Below are positions 1 to 11,427 of a stretch of 64,000 bases of DNA, in pieces. A program made the translations under genes and the position numbers. The notes beneath the pieces are model-generated. The model saw only the letters and a list, made by a program, of their open reading frames with translations, was not told where the DNA came from and did not search any database. Origin of the DNA: Mantamonas sphyraenae. Lineage: Eukaryota; CRuMs; Mantamonadidae. The DNA is taken from assembly GCA_026936335.1 (NCBI GenBank), contig JAPMXV010000016.1:124001-188000 (forward strand). Direction: 5' to 3'. Numbering within the stretch: position 1 is the stretch's first letter; the number at the start of each line of letters is the position of its first letter.

Positions 1-796
1 CTTGGTTGCCGGCTGGAGCGCAAACGAGAAACAGGGTGGCGCCAGAGCCCTGCTGAGCCATGCAACCAGCACCGACCTTGTCACCAGTTGTGCCCACGGG
101 ATTTGTTTGAGACATTTGTACGCCCCAATTGTTGGTTCCGCCTTGGTTGCGATTGAGAACACTGAAGCCGCCCCTGTTGGTGTTGATGTTTGGGGTGCCA
201 AAGAAGGCTCTGGAGCCCTGGATGGACAAGCAGCCCTCGATAGTCCAGCTCGAGACAGTGGCCATTGGGTATTCGGAAAGCACTGAACTGCCACCCGGCA
301 GTTCGTACATGTATCCTCTGTGCGACGAGAACGGGACGAACGAGCGCTTGTGTCAGAAAGTGGATATTTGCCTTCCTGGGAAACGCGGCCAAAATTTGTG
401 TGTGCAACAGTGACCGCAAGCTAGAAAGTAGACTGGGGTGGTGCCGAGACGAAGCGACGGCCATAGGGAGCGCGATTTGGGATCGTTGTGGCGAAATGGG
501 ACCGCTAGGGAGACGAGGCGCGCCCACGGGACGTTTCTGTGACAAAAACGCTTGACGAGGAAAACGCTGGGGACCAAACGAAGCACAACAAGACGGAGCA
601 CGTACGATCCAGAAGGGGTTTGTACAATGAGGGCATTGCCCTGCGCTTGAATGCTGAAGCCAAAGTTGTTGACGGCCGTCTGCGCCTGGAATAGCTGTTG
701 GGCCTCGACCAAAGGGGCCAGGTGGACCACCAGGAGCACGAGGACGACAAGCAAATGCGAAAAAGGGTGTGCTCGTGTGTGTTGTTTGTTACTCAT
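1..796 (-). CDS. Secreted FG-GAP-like repeat protein, N-terminal part (runs off left edge)
   Basis: Exon 1 is 606-796 and exon 2 runs from 317 off the left edge; the intron (318-605) has GTACGT and CACAG ends. The ATG at 796 opens a hydrophobic signal peptide (LLVVLVLLVVHLAPLVEA) followed by a mature start near QQLFQAQ. Across the splice, the motifs NNFGFSIQAQGNALIVQTPSG and then GYMYEL, and later NNWGVQMSQ with a second GDKVGAG...FLVCAPAG unit, resemble FG-GAP blades of integrin-alpha-type beta-propellers (FGxSVxxxGxxLVVGAPxxxxxGxVYV). The likely product is an extracellular or cell-surface propeller protein. Only about 169 residues are visible, so the total blade number and any membrane anchor are unknown. 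Family assignment rests on pattern, not alignment. Confidence 0.6.
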
Positions 797-830
797 GATG
801 CCAGATTGGCAGTGGTTGTGTTGCACCTCG

Positions 831-1516
831 CTATGTCGATGTGTTGCGGGTTTGGCCCAGCAGGGGCAGGCTTGTGTGCCACATGCTCAGACGGTTGAGC
901 ATGATGAGCAAACGCGTGCTGGCTAAGGTGGTGTCCACACAGACGCCTTCACCCTGGCTGTGCATGCGGTCAAACAACAACGCCGTGTCCAGGTGCAGCA
1001 AGTCCGGATCGAGCCACACGTACTTTTCCTCCACGGTCTCTTCCCGACCGCACAGCAACACGGCGTCGCTTGCAAGTGTACTCCCTCGCAGGAGCAAGGC
1101 ATGCGTGAGGTCTTCCAATTCCCCCTCCACGGCGTCTACCAGTCCCTTGGATTTGCCCTTTATCCTCAACGCGCGCGTCACAATCCCTGTCATGGCCTGT
1201 GTCAGTGCTCCGCGTGTGCAGAATAGGTGCAAAGATTTTCCCGTGTGTGTGTACCTCTCTGTTGAGCCTGTGCAACCAAATCACGCTCACAAGCCACCCA
1301 GCAGCCACGGCCACCAAGGTTGTTTTGAAGATCGGGCGCCGCACGGACGCGTACAACGCCGTCGTCGTCCTTTTGCCGTGTCTTGGCAAAGCGCACAAGC
1401 ATGCTGGTGGGTAGATTAGCCTGGCTGACCTGACACCTGCGCATGGGCAGTGCCAGGAGACGGCCAAGTTCGATCGTCGCACTATTCGCTCGTGTGTGTG
1501 TTGAGACCACGCTCAT
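831..1516 (-). CDS. Small single-pass membrane protein, unrecognised
   Basis: The two downstream exons are well supported. Exon 1255-1403 encodes a basic stretch, then a hydrophobic helix (TTLVAVAAGWLVSVIWL). Exon 831-1196 encodes an Ala/Leu-rich C-terminal domain of about 120 residues ending in TAG. The intron between them (1197-1254) is only 58 bp. No ATG precedes the helix in frame. A tentative first exon (1483-1516, ATG at 1516) joined by a GTGCGA...CACCAG intron restores the frame and gives 182 residues. The topology (basic N-terminus, one helix near residue 50, soluble C-terminus) would fit a mitochondrial inner-membrane or ER protein, but I recognise no family. Its stop lies 34 bp from the start codon of the FG-GAP gene on the same strand. 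Confidence 0.4.
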
Positions 1517-1544
1517 GGGTGCCAAGTGACACAAATGGCCTTTT

Positions 1545-1565
1545 TGTGTGTGTGTGTGTGTGTGT
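1545..1565 (+). repeat. (GT)n microsatellite
   Basis: About ten GT units between the small membrane-protein gene and the GRL-like gene; part of the general GT/CA richness of spacers here. Confidence 0.8.
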
Positions 1566-1743
1566 TTATGCGGGTGTTACTGTGTGCTGTCTGCTGAGGA
1601 CTTGGAAGAGTCCAGGGAAGCAGGTGCGGTTCGTTTGGTGCTTCCAGCGTTGGATGTCCTGCAGCGGGAATGTGCACTGCATTGGAATGTGGTCTATGAA
1701 AGAGGGTATGCATGGGTACAATACATCCACTCTTCTTCTTCTT

Positions 1744-2940
1744 TCAGACGGTGTTGCCGCCGGTTCGCAGCGAAACAAGGAAAAGCAGGGATGTCACGGC
1801 GATGGAGGCAATTTCAGTCACCAGCTTGGCGGTGAGTGTGATGCCTAGTACGCGTACACCATGCACGCGAGCGATGATGCCTTCCACCACAGCCTGCACC
1901 TCTCTGCCGACACCAGCCTCGCATCCGCTGCGCACTCCGCTCCAGCGCGCAAGCGACTCTGCCAATCGCTGACTGTGTGTGTGACCACGAGTTGTGGGTA
2001 CCAAGATGAACGTGAGCCAAATCATGCACAGCGGGACGATGATGATGAGAACCAGCGGGTTGCTGTAGCCAAACACCACGAGCAACACGGCTAGGATCAG
2101 CGACAGCGTCGTGTTGGCCAGGACTCCACCGAGTATCATCCCTCTGAGGTTGTTGTAGGTTGTTAGCATGCTCATGGTCTGCTCGTGCTCGTCGTTGAGC
2201 CGTTGAAGCTCCGCGAGGCTCACCGTCGCCCACGCATCCACACGCTCCCTCAGCACGCCGAGGGAGTCGTTGACTGCAAACATGGTTGCCATCACCGAGG
2301 AAATCACCACGAGAATGGCCATAGACATCCAGACGGCTCCAACGACGGTGAAGATGATTGCCACGACAAACCCGCTTCCCCAATGGCGGATATGCCAAAT
2401 CAACACCATCTCGCTTGTTCCAGGAGGATCTGCCATCATGTTGGCAAACACAGTGACGTACGAGGCCACCAGCTGCACAGCACAAACGCCAACAATCGCC
2501 GCCCACCTCCACAATTTCTTTGGGAGCCGCTCCTGGACGAACTTGCCGTCCATTGAGCTGAAAATGCGCAGCCACCAGTTTGTGGGTTGGGTTAAGAACC
2601 AGATGGTGTGAATCGTGAGAGTGCCTAGGTTGAACAGGACGTTGATGGTCGCGAGCATCGCGTCGTCGTTTGTCAGCACCACCAACGGGCTTGTGGCCAC
2701 GCCATACGCACACATGAGCATGCCTGACCAAGAAATAACAGTGCAAGCTATCCACGCCACCGAGTAGACGTCGCTGAAGGATTCACCGGCCCTGCGCTGC
2801 ACCAGCATCACGCGAAACGCGGTGTCGAACGCCCGGACAACGAGCGGCAAGCGTTCGTACTCCTCCAGCTCCATGACATCCCGAAAAGGGTTCGCTTCGG
2901 GCACCTCCGTCAGCTCCTCTTCCGGAGTGACACGGGCCAT
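1744..2940 (-). CDS. Seven-helix membrane protein, gustatory-receptor-like (GRL) candidate
   Basis: This is an intronless 398-residue protein; the ATG at 2940 is followed by an acidic, helix-free N-terminus. Seven hydrophobic segments can be read, at roughly residues 65-90, 100-125, 145-167, 188-223, 265-292, 296-316 and 365-390. Between helices 4 and 5 lies a long amphipathic loop (LRERVDAWATVSLAELQRL...HEQTMSMLTTYNNLRGMIL). The last helix follows a VHGVRVLGITLTAKLV segment. This layout, with a cytoplasmic N-terminus, the long loop before helix 5 and a short C-terminal hydrophobic helix ending at the terminus, matches insect gustatory receptors and the GRL proteins known from some protists. 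The diagnostic TYhhhhhQF motif is not present in canonical form. Other seven-helix families remain possible. Confidence 0.6.
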   Translation of the reverse strand: MARVTPEEELTEVPEANPFRDVMELEEYERLPLVVRAFDTAFRVMLVQRRAGESFSDVYSVAWIACTVISWSGMLMCAYGVATSPLVVLTNDDAMLATINVLFNLGTLTIHTIWFLTQPTNWWLRIFSSMDGKFVQERLPKKLWRWAAIVGVCAVQLVASYVTVFANMMADPPGTSEMVLIWHIRHWGSGFVVAIIFTVVGAVWMSMAILVVISSVMATMFAVNDSLGVLRERVDAWATVSLAELQRLNDEHEQTMSMLTTYNNLRGMILGGVLANTTLSLILAVLLVVFGYSNPLVLIIIVPLCMIWLTFILVPTTRGHTHSQRLAESLARWSGVRSGCEAGVGREVQAVVEGIIARVHGVRVLGITLTAKLVTEIASIAVTSLLFLVSLRTGGNTV

Positions 2941-3066
2941 CTTGTGTTGGGTCGCATGCCGCTGCCATCGCCACTGTTTTCCCTGCGAACTTGGGAAGAA
3001 GAATGTGGGCCACACAGTGAAGGCAAAGTTTCATTGTCATTGTCCAATCCCTGGCCAACCAACCTC

Positions 3067-5628
3067 TCAATGCCACGACTGTCGAAAGTGTGTGCTGCTG
3101 CGCTGAAACGCAATGTTTGTCTTTGCGATGCTGGGTCCCCTCGATTGGAGCAACTTGATAATCTTTGCCTGTGCCTTTGGATACGGTTGCGCCACATTGT
3201 TGCGCTCCTTCGCCTGTTGCGTGTCGGTGTCCACACGCATGTCCTGCAGCTGCGACACAATCTCTGCAAACCGGTTGCGTTCCTCGGCCTGCCGCGATGC
3301 CTTGCTCATGCGCTTCTGCGTGCGGGAGCTAGGTTCGTCGCCATTTGTGCTCCCGCTGCTGTACCCGCTGTTGGTGTTGTTTCGTCCCTTGCTGTTGCTG
3401 CGCTTGCCCTTGCGCTTGGTATTGGATCCACGCCTGCTGCTTGCGCTGCTCGACGAAGCATAGCCCACGCTGCTGTGGCCATCCACACTGTCCCTGTCAT
3501 TCATACTTCCTCCATCGCGATCGTAGCCAGCAGAGCTTGTTTGCGGACGCGTGCGGCCGTTGCTACGTCCTCGCGTGCCCATACTGGTCGACGACCTCGC
3601 GGATGCGAGTGACGTTCGCCTGCTGCTCCCACTGCCACTGGCGCTGATGGGTCGTGACGTCGATCCCATGCTGCTACTGCTCTCGCGCCGTCCGTTCGAC
3701 CCGTACCGCGGTGCCGCACTGCCCGGACGCGTCCGCCCGCTGCTTCGTTGCAACGCACGGCCCGTGCGAGACGCAGACGCCGTGCTTCCACTCCCGCGCG
3801 ACGTGCCCGACGACCGTTTTGCACGTCGCGTGTACCTTTCCTCATCGCTGTCCTCCGCCTCTTCCGACACATCGTCGTCCTCCCTGTCCTTGCCTTTGCC
3901 CACGTTGTTCCCACCCGAGTCGGACTTTCCCTGCCCAGAGCCGTCCCCCTGGTGGCCATGTACACCCTCACGCATACTCTCTTGCGCCTGGGCCAGTGTG
4001 CGCATGATATCCTTCTCCCAGAAGCGTTTGCCAATGTCCATCTGCACGTCGCCCAACACCACCGCTTGGCGGTCAAAGCTGACCAGAATGTCCTCTGCCT
4101 TCCACAGGATGATTTCCAGGATGAATACGTTGTCGCGCACCGTGCCGTCTTCGTTCTTTGTGTTCACCACGTGGTTCTTTGTGTGGCACCCCTGCCGCAA
4201 CAGGCCCGATCCGCCGGAAGCAATCGCCGGTGCTCCGCAGCACTGGTACACGCCTGTGTTTTTGCCCTCCTCCATCACCGCCTCCTTGGGATGATAGCTG
4301 CAGTGGCCCAGCTGGTTGGCCGTAAACCGTTTCCCGCACACGTTGCACTGCAGCGAGTGCAACAGGCCCCACAGCCGCCACTTGATACTGCGCCAACTCA
4401 GGCCCTCTGCACGCAACCCCATCAGATAACTATTTACATCCCACTTGCTGTCACGCGTGTGCCGAGCTACTAGGTTGCCGTGGAAATCAATGTGTGCCAC
4501 CGCCTTGCGGCACACCTTCCACGACGCCTGCTCCTCGGTGAACAGTTCGCCACACAGGCCACACCGTTGCAAGTCGTTGAATGGACTTTGCTCAGCAAAC
4601 ATCTCTTCAATCTTGCGCATGTGCAGCTTGCCCAGCACCTTGTCCCGCTTGTCGCGCACGTACTCCAGCTGCACGTCTGTAAACAGCGCCGCCAGCCGGC
4701 CCAGCAGCTTGTTGTTGAGGCAATTGAGGTCGATGGGCAACTTGATGATGTCGTTGAGATTGTCGTGCACATACTGCAAACACTCGGCCACCAGCGAGTC
4801 CATTTGCAGAAACTCCGACGAGATCAGGATCGACACCACAGACGTCACCTCTGCGCAATGCGTGTGTCGTGTGTATGTGTCGTGTGTCCAGTGTCAGCCG
4901 CCGTGTCTTGGTCAACGAAAAAACCCACAATGGAAGGAGAAAAGACCCGCCCGCGCCAAAATCGCAGTGGCAGGAAAACGGTCGGCGCGAGACCCGCTCT
5001 CCGGTCGACGTGGCCACGGACAAACAACACTGATGTGGTTGGGAGGGGGGGGGGGGGGGGGGGGGCGAGAGACACACAGAGCGGTGGGAAACAACGTACC
5101 CAGTTGCGGTGGCTGCTCCTTGTTATGTACATACAACATAAGCCACTCAAAGATGTTGATGTCGCAGTGGACGCTGATGTCCACGTCCTGGCCGTGGGTG
5201 TGAGACGTCAGATAGCCCGTAAAGTACTTCATCTCGCGCATGAGCAGGGCACGTCCGCATGTAAAGTTTCGGTTGACGCCACGCGCCTCGTCGCACACGT
5301 GGATCACAATCTCTTGGTCTGCGTCCGTCGTGGACGCCCCGCTGCCCGTTCGGCTCTCTCCGCTTCGCCCTTGCGCACGCTTGGTGCCATTCTTGCGTCC
5401 TTCTGCACCTGTGTTTGTGTTTCCCTTGGTTCCTTCGCCCCATGCGGTCCGTTTGGTGTGCTGTTGGCTCCCAACGAGGCCGTTGCCGCTGCTGCTGCTG
5501 CTTCCACCGCCGCTGCTTCCGGTTGCCTGCACACGCAGTTTGCGACGTCGTTTCTTGTCCTTGCGCCTTTCATGGTCCAGATGCCGCGCCACCTGAGCCA
5601 CGATCTGCTGGGCTGCAGTCGTCGACAT
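3067..5628 (-). CDS. SANBR-like: SANBR/KIAA1841-like BTB-domain protein
   Basis: Exons are 5100-5628 and 3067-4850; the 249-bp intron (GTACGT...GCGCAG) contains a 21-nt G run on the plus strand. The protein has 770 residues. After a Ser-rich N-terminus comes the family signature IVIHVCDEARGVNRNFTC, RALLMREMKYF and VDISVHCDINIFEWL. Across the splice it continues with SVVSILISSEFLQMDSLVAEC and LPIDLNCLNNKLLGRLAALF. This matches the BTB region of vertebrate KIAA1841 (SANBR) closely. The following Cys/His clusters (CGLCGELF, CNVCGKRFTANQLGHCSYH, YQCCGAPA, GCHTKNHVV) match the same family and probably bind zinc. No SANT domain is evident. The C-terminal third is Ser/Arg-rich with three RPx[ST][AS] motifs. 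It diverges from the TPR gene across 219 bp. The vertebrate protein regulates class-switch recombination, so the protist role is unknown. Confidence 0.85.
5045..5065 (+). repeat. G21 homopolymer inside the SANBR-like intron
   Basis: Twenty-one G residues on plus (C21 on the coding strand), within the intron at 4851-5099 and near its donor end. It may act as structure or simply be unstable sequence; length is approximate. Confidence 0.8.
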
Positions 5629-5847
5629 GAGGGTGGAGGCGCCGCTGGAGAACAAGTTGTTTTGGCAAACCCCGGGGGTAGTGCCATCCACATGCACACA
5701 TGCGCATGAACACACACCAACACACTTGGCAATCACAAGTGAGGCATTGGAGAAGGGTGTGAATCCGCGTCATGGAGATCGGCAAAGTGGCGGCCAATGC
5801 CCGCACTGCTCGGGGCAAGGGAACGCAGAGCGAGACGAGAGAGAGAG
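5629..5847. promoter_or_regulatory. Shared divergent upstream region, SANBR-like / TPR gene
   Basis: A 219-bp spacer separates the two start codons, which point away from each other, so it must hold both promoters. It carries a GAGA-rich stretch just before the plus-strand ATG and CA-rich stretches near the middle. No TATA box is obvious. Confidence 0.4.
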
Positions 5848-8800
5848 ATGGGAAAACGAAGGAAGGCGGCGACGAAGCGGAAGCGGACTCGCAAGCGGGT
5901 GGTCGAGTCGGAAACAGAGTCCGAGTCGGAACCACAGAGCGAAGCCAGCGAGACAGAGGAGAGTGGCAGCGAGGAGGAGAGTGGCAGCGAAAGCGAAGCC
6001 AGCGACAGCAGCGAAAACGAACGGCCATCTCGGAGGCGGCGAAAGCGCAGCTCGAAATCAAGGTCATCCCGACGCAAACGCAAGGGTGGCAAAGCATACT
6101 CGGAGAGCGAAAGCAGCGAGGACGAGGATGAGGATGAAGAGGAGGACGAGGACGATGAGCAGGACGAGGAGGAGAGCCCCCGCAGCGGCCTGGCCAAACG
6201 GCGACACGGCCACCCGCAGCGACACCACAGGCATCACCACAGCAGTGCAGCAAGCATTGCCACAGAGTCGGACATCCACGAACTGTTTGCTCCGAGCACA
6301 GAGGCTGCCGTGTATCCAGACATTGCGGCCAACGACAAGCTGTGCGACAAACTCAAGAAAAAGGTGAGCCGGTGAAGAAGCGAATGATATTTTGCTTGGG
6401 CGGCAACGGCTATCCCCGCACGCAGCCCAGCGCATGCCCAGAGCCACCCACTGACACACCACACATCCTCATGGCCTGTACCCAACAGGGAGACCCGCTC
6501 AAGGTGATTGAATGTCTTGAGCTTGGCCTTCTGCTGCGTAAGGAGCACTACGGCGTCGACTCTGTCCACGTCTCCAACGCCTGCGAAGAGCTCGCCACTT
6601 CTTGCAACGCGCTTGCCATGAACTTTCTCGGCCACGGTACGTATCCCACACACGCACACCCTCTCACACCGAACTACACAGGCACACTGTCGAGTGTGTG
6701 TCTGCGTATGGTGTGCAAGTGCTGACCCCCCGATTGGATGCTGTGTGGCATCGCGACCCATCACACCACAGAGGAATACGACCTGGCCGTAAGCTTGCTG
6801 AAAAAGGCAGAAATCCTGACTGAACCGCACGGATACTTCCAAGACACGGTGGCAAGACTCAAGGTGCGAGCCATCACCTTCAACAACTTTGGTTGCCTGT
6901 ACAAACACCGGGGAAAGCTGCGCACAGCGTTGCACTACCTGGACAAGGCGTTGAAGATCGAACGTGCGGCACCGGACGTGCACAGCCCCGCCTCGACACA
7001 CCTGAACCTGTGTGCCATCCTTTCGCAACTGGACCGGCACGAAGGGGCGTTGGAGCACGCGCAGCACGCCTTGGACATTCTCAAGATGGAGATCAAGCGG
7101 GATTTGCTGGACGCAGGCAGCGATCACACGGCACCGGACTACAACAACGCCACCATTCTGGCCATTGCCTACTACAATCTGGCTGTGGAGCAGGAGTTTT
7201 TGCACCGCGTGGAAGATGCGTTTCGGTCGTACAAGCGGGCGATGACTGTGGCTCAGCAGCAGCTGGGCCGCAGCCACCCGATTGCCAAGCAGATCCAAAC
7301 CAGCATGGACAAGTGTGCCAAAGTGATGAAGAAAAGGCGGAAACGCAGTGCCCACAGGCAGCAGGTGCGCACAAAGGGTTCCGTGTCTGCGTACGACCAT
7401 CGGCAATCGCGTGTCAAGTCGGCACGCGCCCAATCCGCACGCCCGCGGCGTCCGCAGAGCGCAGCAAGCACACGGTCGTCCACAAGCAGCAGCAATGGCA
7501 GGCCACACACGGCCTCCAGCAGCCACGGACGGGCACGTCCCATCAGCGCCACCCGCTTCCAAGACTATGATCCAAAGCGTAGTCTGGGCATTTCCACGTC
7601 CAGTCGCGCCCCCGGCGGTGGATTTGGCGGCGGCGGCGGCGCTGGGATTGGACCGCGTCAAAGCAAGGCCACTCGGCCACAATCCGCCATGGTTGGCGGA
7701 TCCAGACTGGCACAAGGAGGCGGCGGAGGCGGTGTCGGAGGCAGGAAACACATGGGAGGGTCGCCACGACACAATGACGATCCGTATGCGCTGCTGTCGA
7801 ATCATTCGACACGCAGGCAAAGGCCTCGGTCGGCGGTGGCTCGCATGACGTCGGATTCCGAGCACGAAGCAGGCGATTATGCACGCAGCATGAGGGGAGG
7901 CGCACGTGGTACGCAGCAGAGTCAGGCACAGCAGCGGTATGGAAGTGCATTGGCACGTGGAGGACGGTCGGGTCGGTTGATGAGTGCCATGTCGACCGAG
8001 AGCATGGCCCTGTCGGAGCTGTTGGATGAGGACGACGAGCAGGGCGATGGGGCAGAGTGGATCGATTTGTTGGACGATGACGTCGACCTGGATGAGGACG
8101 CAGACGACGGCGAGAGCTCGGGAAGGGGGTATGAGCGGCCGTGGAAGGTCAACAGCACCAACGGAAGGCGCAAACGACGTGCCGGGTCGGCCAGGCGCAG
8201 ACGCAGCGCACGACAGCGCCCTTCCAGTGCCTATGAAGTGAACTCGCGACGCACAGGGAGCACAGACAAACAGCGGGAGCGTGAGCAGCAACAGGAACAG
8301 AAGCAGCAGCAGCAGCAGCAGCAGGCGTACGGATTGGGAGCAGCCAGTGGGGCACCCAATCCGTTCATGGCCATGGGAATGACAGAAGAGCAGGCCATGT
8401 GGATGCAGCAACAGCAGATGGCCATGATGCAGGCGTGGTTTGTACAGCAACAGCAGCAGGGGGGTGGCTACGGCGCAGCAGCTGCTGCAGCACCCTTTAT
8501 GGATCCCATGGCCATGAGTATGGCCATGGGCTATGGCGGAGGATACCCAGGAGGTGGTTATGGCGGATACATGCCATATGGCGGTATGTACGGGCCGTAT
8601 GGACCCATGCACGGCGGCGGGTACGGCGACGAGGAATGGATGGACGGGGACACCGACAGCCAAAGTGGGGCGTCGGGAAGAGCCATGCAGCCTCCTCCGC
8701 CGTCGCCACAGCCGGGTGAGTCGTCCAACCGATCGCCACGCAGCGACGGAGGTCAATCCGAGGGCACGCAGGGTGGCGCGGAGCACATGTATGGCCAGGC

Positions 8801-9413
8801 CAGTGTACAGGGTCACATGATGCACGGTGGAGGCAGCAGCTCAGATGTGCATGGTGGATATGGGCCCATGGCCATGTATGGTGGCGGTTACGGCGTGGGT
8901 GCGTACGGTGGCTACCCGGCCTATCCTCCCATGATGGGCGGCGGTGGCTGGATGGACCCATACGCCGCCTACGCCAGTGGGCACATGGATGAATACCAAC
9001 AACAACAACAACAACAACAGCACCAGCACCAGCAACAGGGATACCTCTACGACATGTACGATTGGGCGCCTGTGCCGCCAGAGGTACAGGAGCAGATCGA
9101 TGCACACAACCAGAAGGGCGGCAAGCAAGCGCATGGCGATGAGGAAAGTGACCAGGACAGCGATAGGCCGTACATCCAACCCAGACACGCCATGCAGACG
9201 CCACTGCGTCATCCTGCAGTCCGCGAGCTCGTAGCAGAGGAAGCGTGGAACAGCACGCCGTCAAGCACAAGCACAGCCACGTCGGAGGAACCCGAAGACG
9301 ACGACAATGGCAATGATGATGATGACGATGACGACGATGAGGAGAACAGAGACGATGATGGTGTCAGGATGGACTTCCGCCCCACACTCGAACAGTACGC
9401 GAACAATGAATGA
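5848..9413 (+). CDS. TPR protein with basic/acidic head and Gln/Gly/Met/Tyr-rich tail
   Basis: Exons are 5848-6363, 6489-6636 and 6772-9413, giving 1101 residues; all three join in frame. The head is a Lys/Arg tract followed by Ser-Glu and Asp-Glu runs. Residues of about 175-390 form TPR-type helical repeats (LELGLLLRKEHYGVDSVHVS, AITFNNFGCLYKHRGKLRTA, LHYLDKALKIE, YNLAVEQEFLHRVEDAF), close to kinesin-light-chain-style TPRs. A Ser/Arg linker carries at least six RPx[ST]A motifs. The last 400 residues are low complexity: poly-Gln, GGYGG, MYGGG and PAYPPM units, ending in an Asp run. The tail resembles prion-like domains. The motif set hints at a cytoskeletal or flagellar scaffold, but function is not established. 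It converges on the ankyrin gene with 85 bp between stops. Confidence 0.8.
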
Positions 9414-9498
9414 ACACATTGTGCACGGTGCTTGCATTTTGCATCCATTTGCACCCACCCCTTTGGACCACCAACCAACCGGAGCACCCACTCTCGCC

Positions 9499-10311
9499 TC
9501 ACATCCACTCTCGCCTGACCCACAAGCCGCCGGCAAACACGAGGATCAACAGCAGCACCAACAGCAGGGAAAACATCAGCGAGTGTTCGTTGGCATATTG
9601 CACATCCATCGCGTTTTGAATGAATTCCCGGTATGATTTGTACGCGTGTGTGTGGCTCACGCCTGCCGCCAACAGAGCCTGTGCGTTGCGAGCGCGCGAG
9701 CGCCTTGCTGCCAACCAAAGCGCATTCCCTCCGTCGTGTTCCGCCTCCTTGTCCGTCAGAGGGTGTTCCAACAGAGCTTTGATCAATGCCGAGCCGTCCT
9801 CGCTCAGAGCAGCCAAATGCAACGGAGTCAGCCCCACGCAGTTGCGCAGATTCGGATTCGCACCCAGCTCCAACAGACGGGTCACCGTGGCCACCTCGTT
9901 GCGTTCCACAGCCATGTGCAGTGCAGTAACACCGTCCTGTCCCGCATGGTCAAGGTTGAGTTCCCCCGTGCTGGCAAGGGCATCGAGTGCCTCCACCCTG
10001 CCCATCACAGCCGCTGCATGGATCGGCGCGTACTCATTCTCGTCCATTCCGTTCACGTCGGCCATGGGATGCTTCAGCAGTGCGCGTACCACGTCTGCGT
10101 AGCCCTCGCTGGTGGCGTTGTGCAGCACGTCGTGTGGAAGTGGTTCCCGGGCAAACTTCTCCTGCGTCACCAGATGTTCCAGCACACGCACCGACTGCAC
10201 TGAACTCGCCAATTCCACCATGTCTGACCATGACGCCTGTTGCGCCATCCCACTCTCTGTGAATGCCTCCACGTCGTCGGCCAGGATCGCCTCCAGGCTC
10301 TTTGCCTCCAT
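9499..10311 (-). CDS. Tail-anchored ankyrin-repeat protein
   Basis: An intronless protein of 270 residues. Ankyrin units are visible from about residue 60 to 215, for example YAPIHAAAVMGRVEALDAL, TALHMAVERNEVATVTRLLEL and LTPLHLAALSEDGSALIKALL. A single C-terminal hydrophobic helix (LMFSLLLVLLLILVFAGGLWV) followed by RREWM predicts a tail-anchored protein with the ankyrin domain in the cytosol, on the ER or the mitochondrial outer membrane. The ATG at 10311 is the first methionine that opens the conserved part; an upstream non-ATG extension is not needed. The protein partner cannot be inferred from repeats. It diverges from the DCAF11-like gene. Confidence 0.8.
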   Translation of the reverse strand: MEAKSLEAILADDVEAFTESGMAQQASWSDMVELASSVQSVRVLEHLVTQEKFAREPLPHDVLHNATSEGYADVVRALLKHPMADVNGMDENEYAPIHAAAVMGRVEALDALASTGELNLDHAGQDGVTALHMAVERNEVATVTRLLELGANPNLRNCVGLTPLHLAALSEDGSALIKALLEHPLTDKEAEHDGGNALWLAARRSRARNAQALLAAGVSHTHAYKSYREFIQNAMDVQYANEHSLMFSLLLVLLLILVFAGGLWVRREWM

Positions 10312-10462
10312 CGCTGCTTGCTGTTTGGGTTTGGTGCCACCGCGTGCCCACAATCAGGCACAATCCAGCCAGAGGGGAGGAAGGGTGGCTTTGGACCCCA
10401 AAATGACCTCCAACAGTCGCCGTTCACACTGCGGCCTCCCATCCAACACAGCAGGGACAGAC
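10312..10462. promoter_or_regulatory. Shared divergent upstream region, ankyrin / DCAF11-like
   Basis: A 151-bp spacer between divergent start codons. It is shorter (about 91 bp) if the upstream in-frame ATG at 10403 of the DCAF11-like gene is used. No core promoter motif is recognised. Confidence 0.35.
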
Positions 10463-11396
10463 ATGAGTGAGGACGACCTCGCGGGGGATGTGGCGGCAAC
10501 CATCGACGCTGCACAGGCCATCAAGAAGGAAGGCAATGACTTGTTTGGCCAGGGGATGTATCAAGAGGCGTTGGAGTTGTACCACAAAGCCATGAAGCAG
10601 ACGGAGGAGCTGCCGGACGACGACGAGCTCTCTCACGACGAGACCACGGCCCTCATCAACATCCGCGTGGCACTGAACCTCAACATTGCCAACTGTTACA
10701 TCCGCTTGGACACGGAGTGGGAGATGGTCGAGTATTTGTGCGACCAGGTGCGTTCCGTGACTGCTCGGAGCCCACCCTGTCCCTTGTTTGGCCCCAATCT
10801 CACCGTCGCTTTTCTTTCCGCTGACCCCGCTGCGGCCCACACGCCCTCCACACAGGTCCTGCGCGTGCCACAGATCAAAAGATGGAACACAAATGCCTTT
10901 ATCAAGGCCTGCTATCGCAAAGGTGTGTGTACAGACACGGCAAAGCGTCGCACGGCCGGCGACAACGGGGTCGGCTTTTGCGGCCGGAATTTCCACTCGA
11001 AGGCAACACTGCGGCGCAAAAAAACCTTCCCCGGGCCCGTGCATGGCACTGACCACGCAGCACATGCGCGTGCACACACACACACACACAGGCATGGCCC
11101 AATTTAAGCTGGGTAACCATGCGTCGGCGCTGCGCATCCTAACGTACGCACAGAGGCACACACACAACAACACGTCGATCGCCACCCTTGTTGAGCAAGT
11201 CGAGGAGGCGGTGCAGCGGGGCATCCAGCGCGAGCAGGCCAACCAGCTCACCACAAAGATGTACCTTCTTTCCTCGGGCCAGTTTGGGGGCCACAGTTAT
11301 GATGGCTTTGAGATGAGTGTGGGCGGAAAGCACCCGCACTTTGAAGAGCAGGATGTGCACGACGGCTACCACGTCCACATGCTGCCCTTCCGCCTG

Positions 11397-11427
<31 letters not shown>

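Noticed and set aside
1255-1482. Small membrane protein starting at a GTG near 1482
   Set aside because: Nuclear genes rarely start at GTG. A short upstream exon from the ATG at 1516 restores the frame with usable splice sites, though this remains tentative.
5797-5847. Extension of the TPR protein start upstream of 5848
   Set aside because: Needs a non-ATG start; the ATG at 5848 follows directly and opens the Lys/Arg tract.
6234-8825. 863-codon minus-strand frame opposite the TPR gene
   Set aside because: A shadow of repetitive GGY/Gln codons; the plus frame has TPR motifs and clean splice joins.
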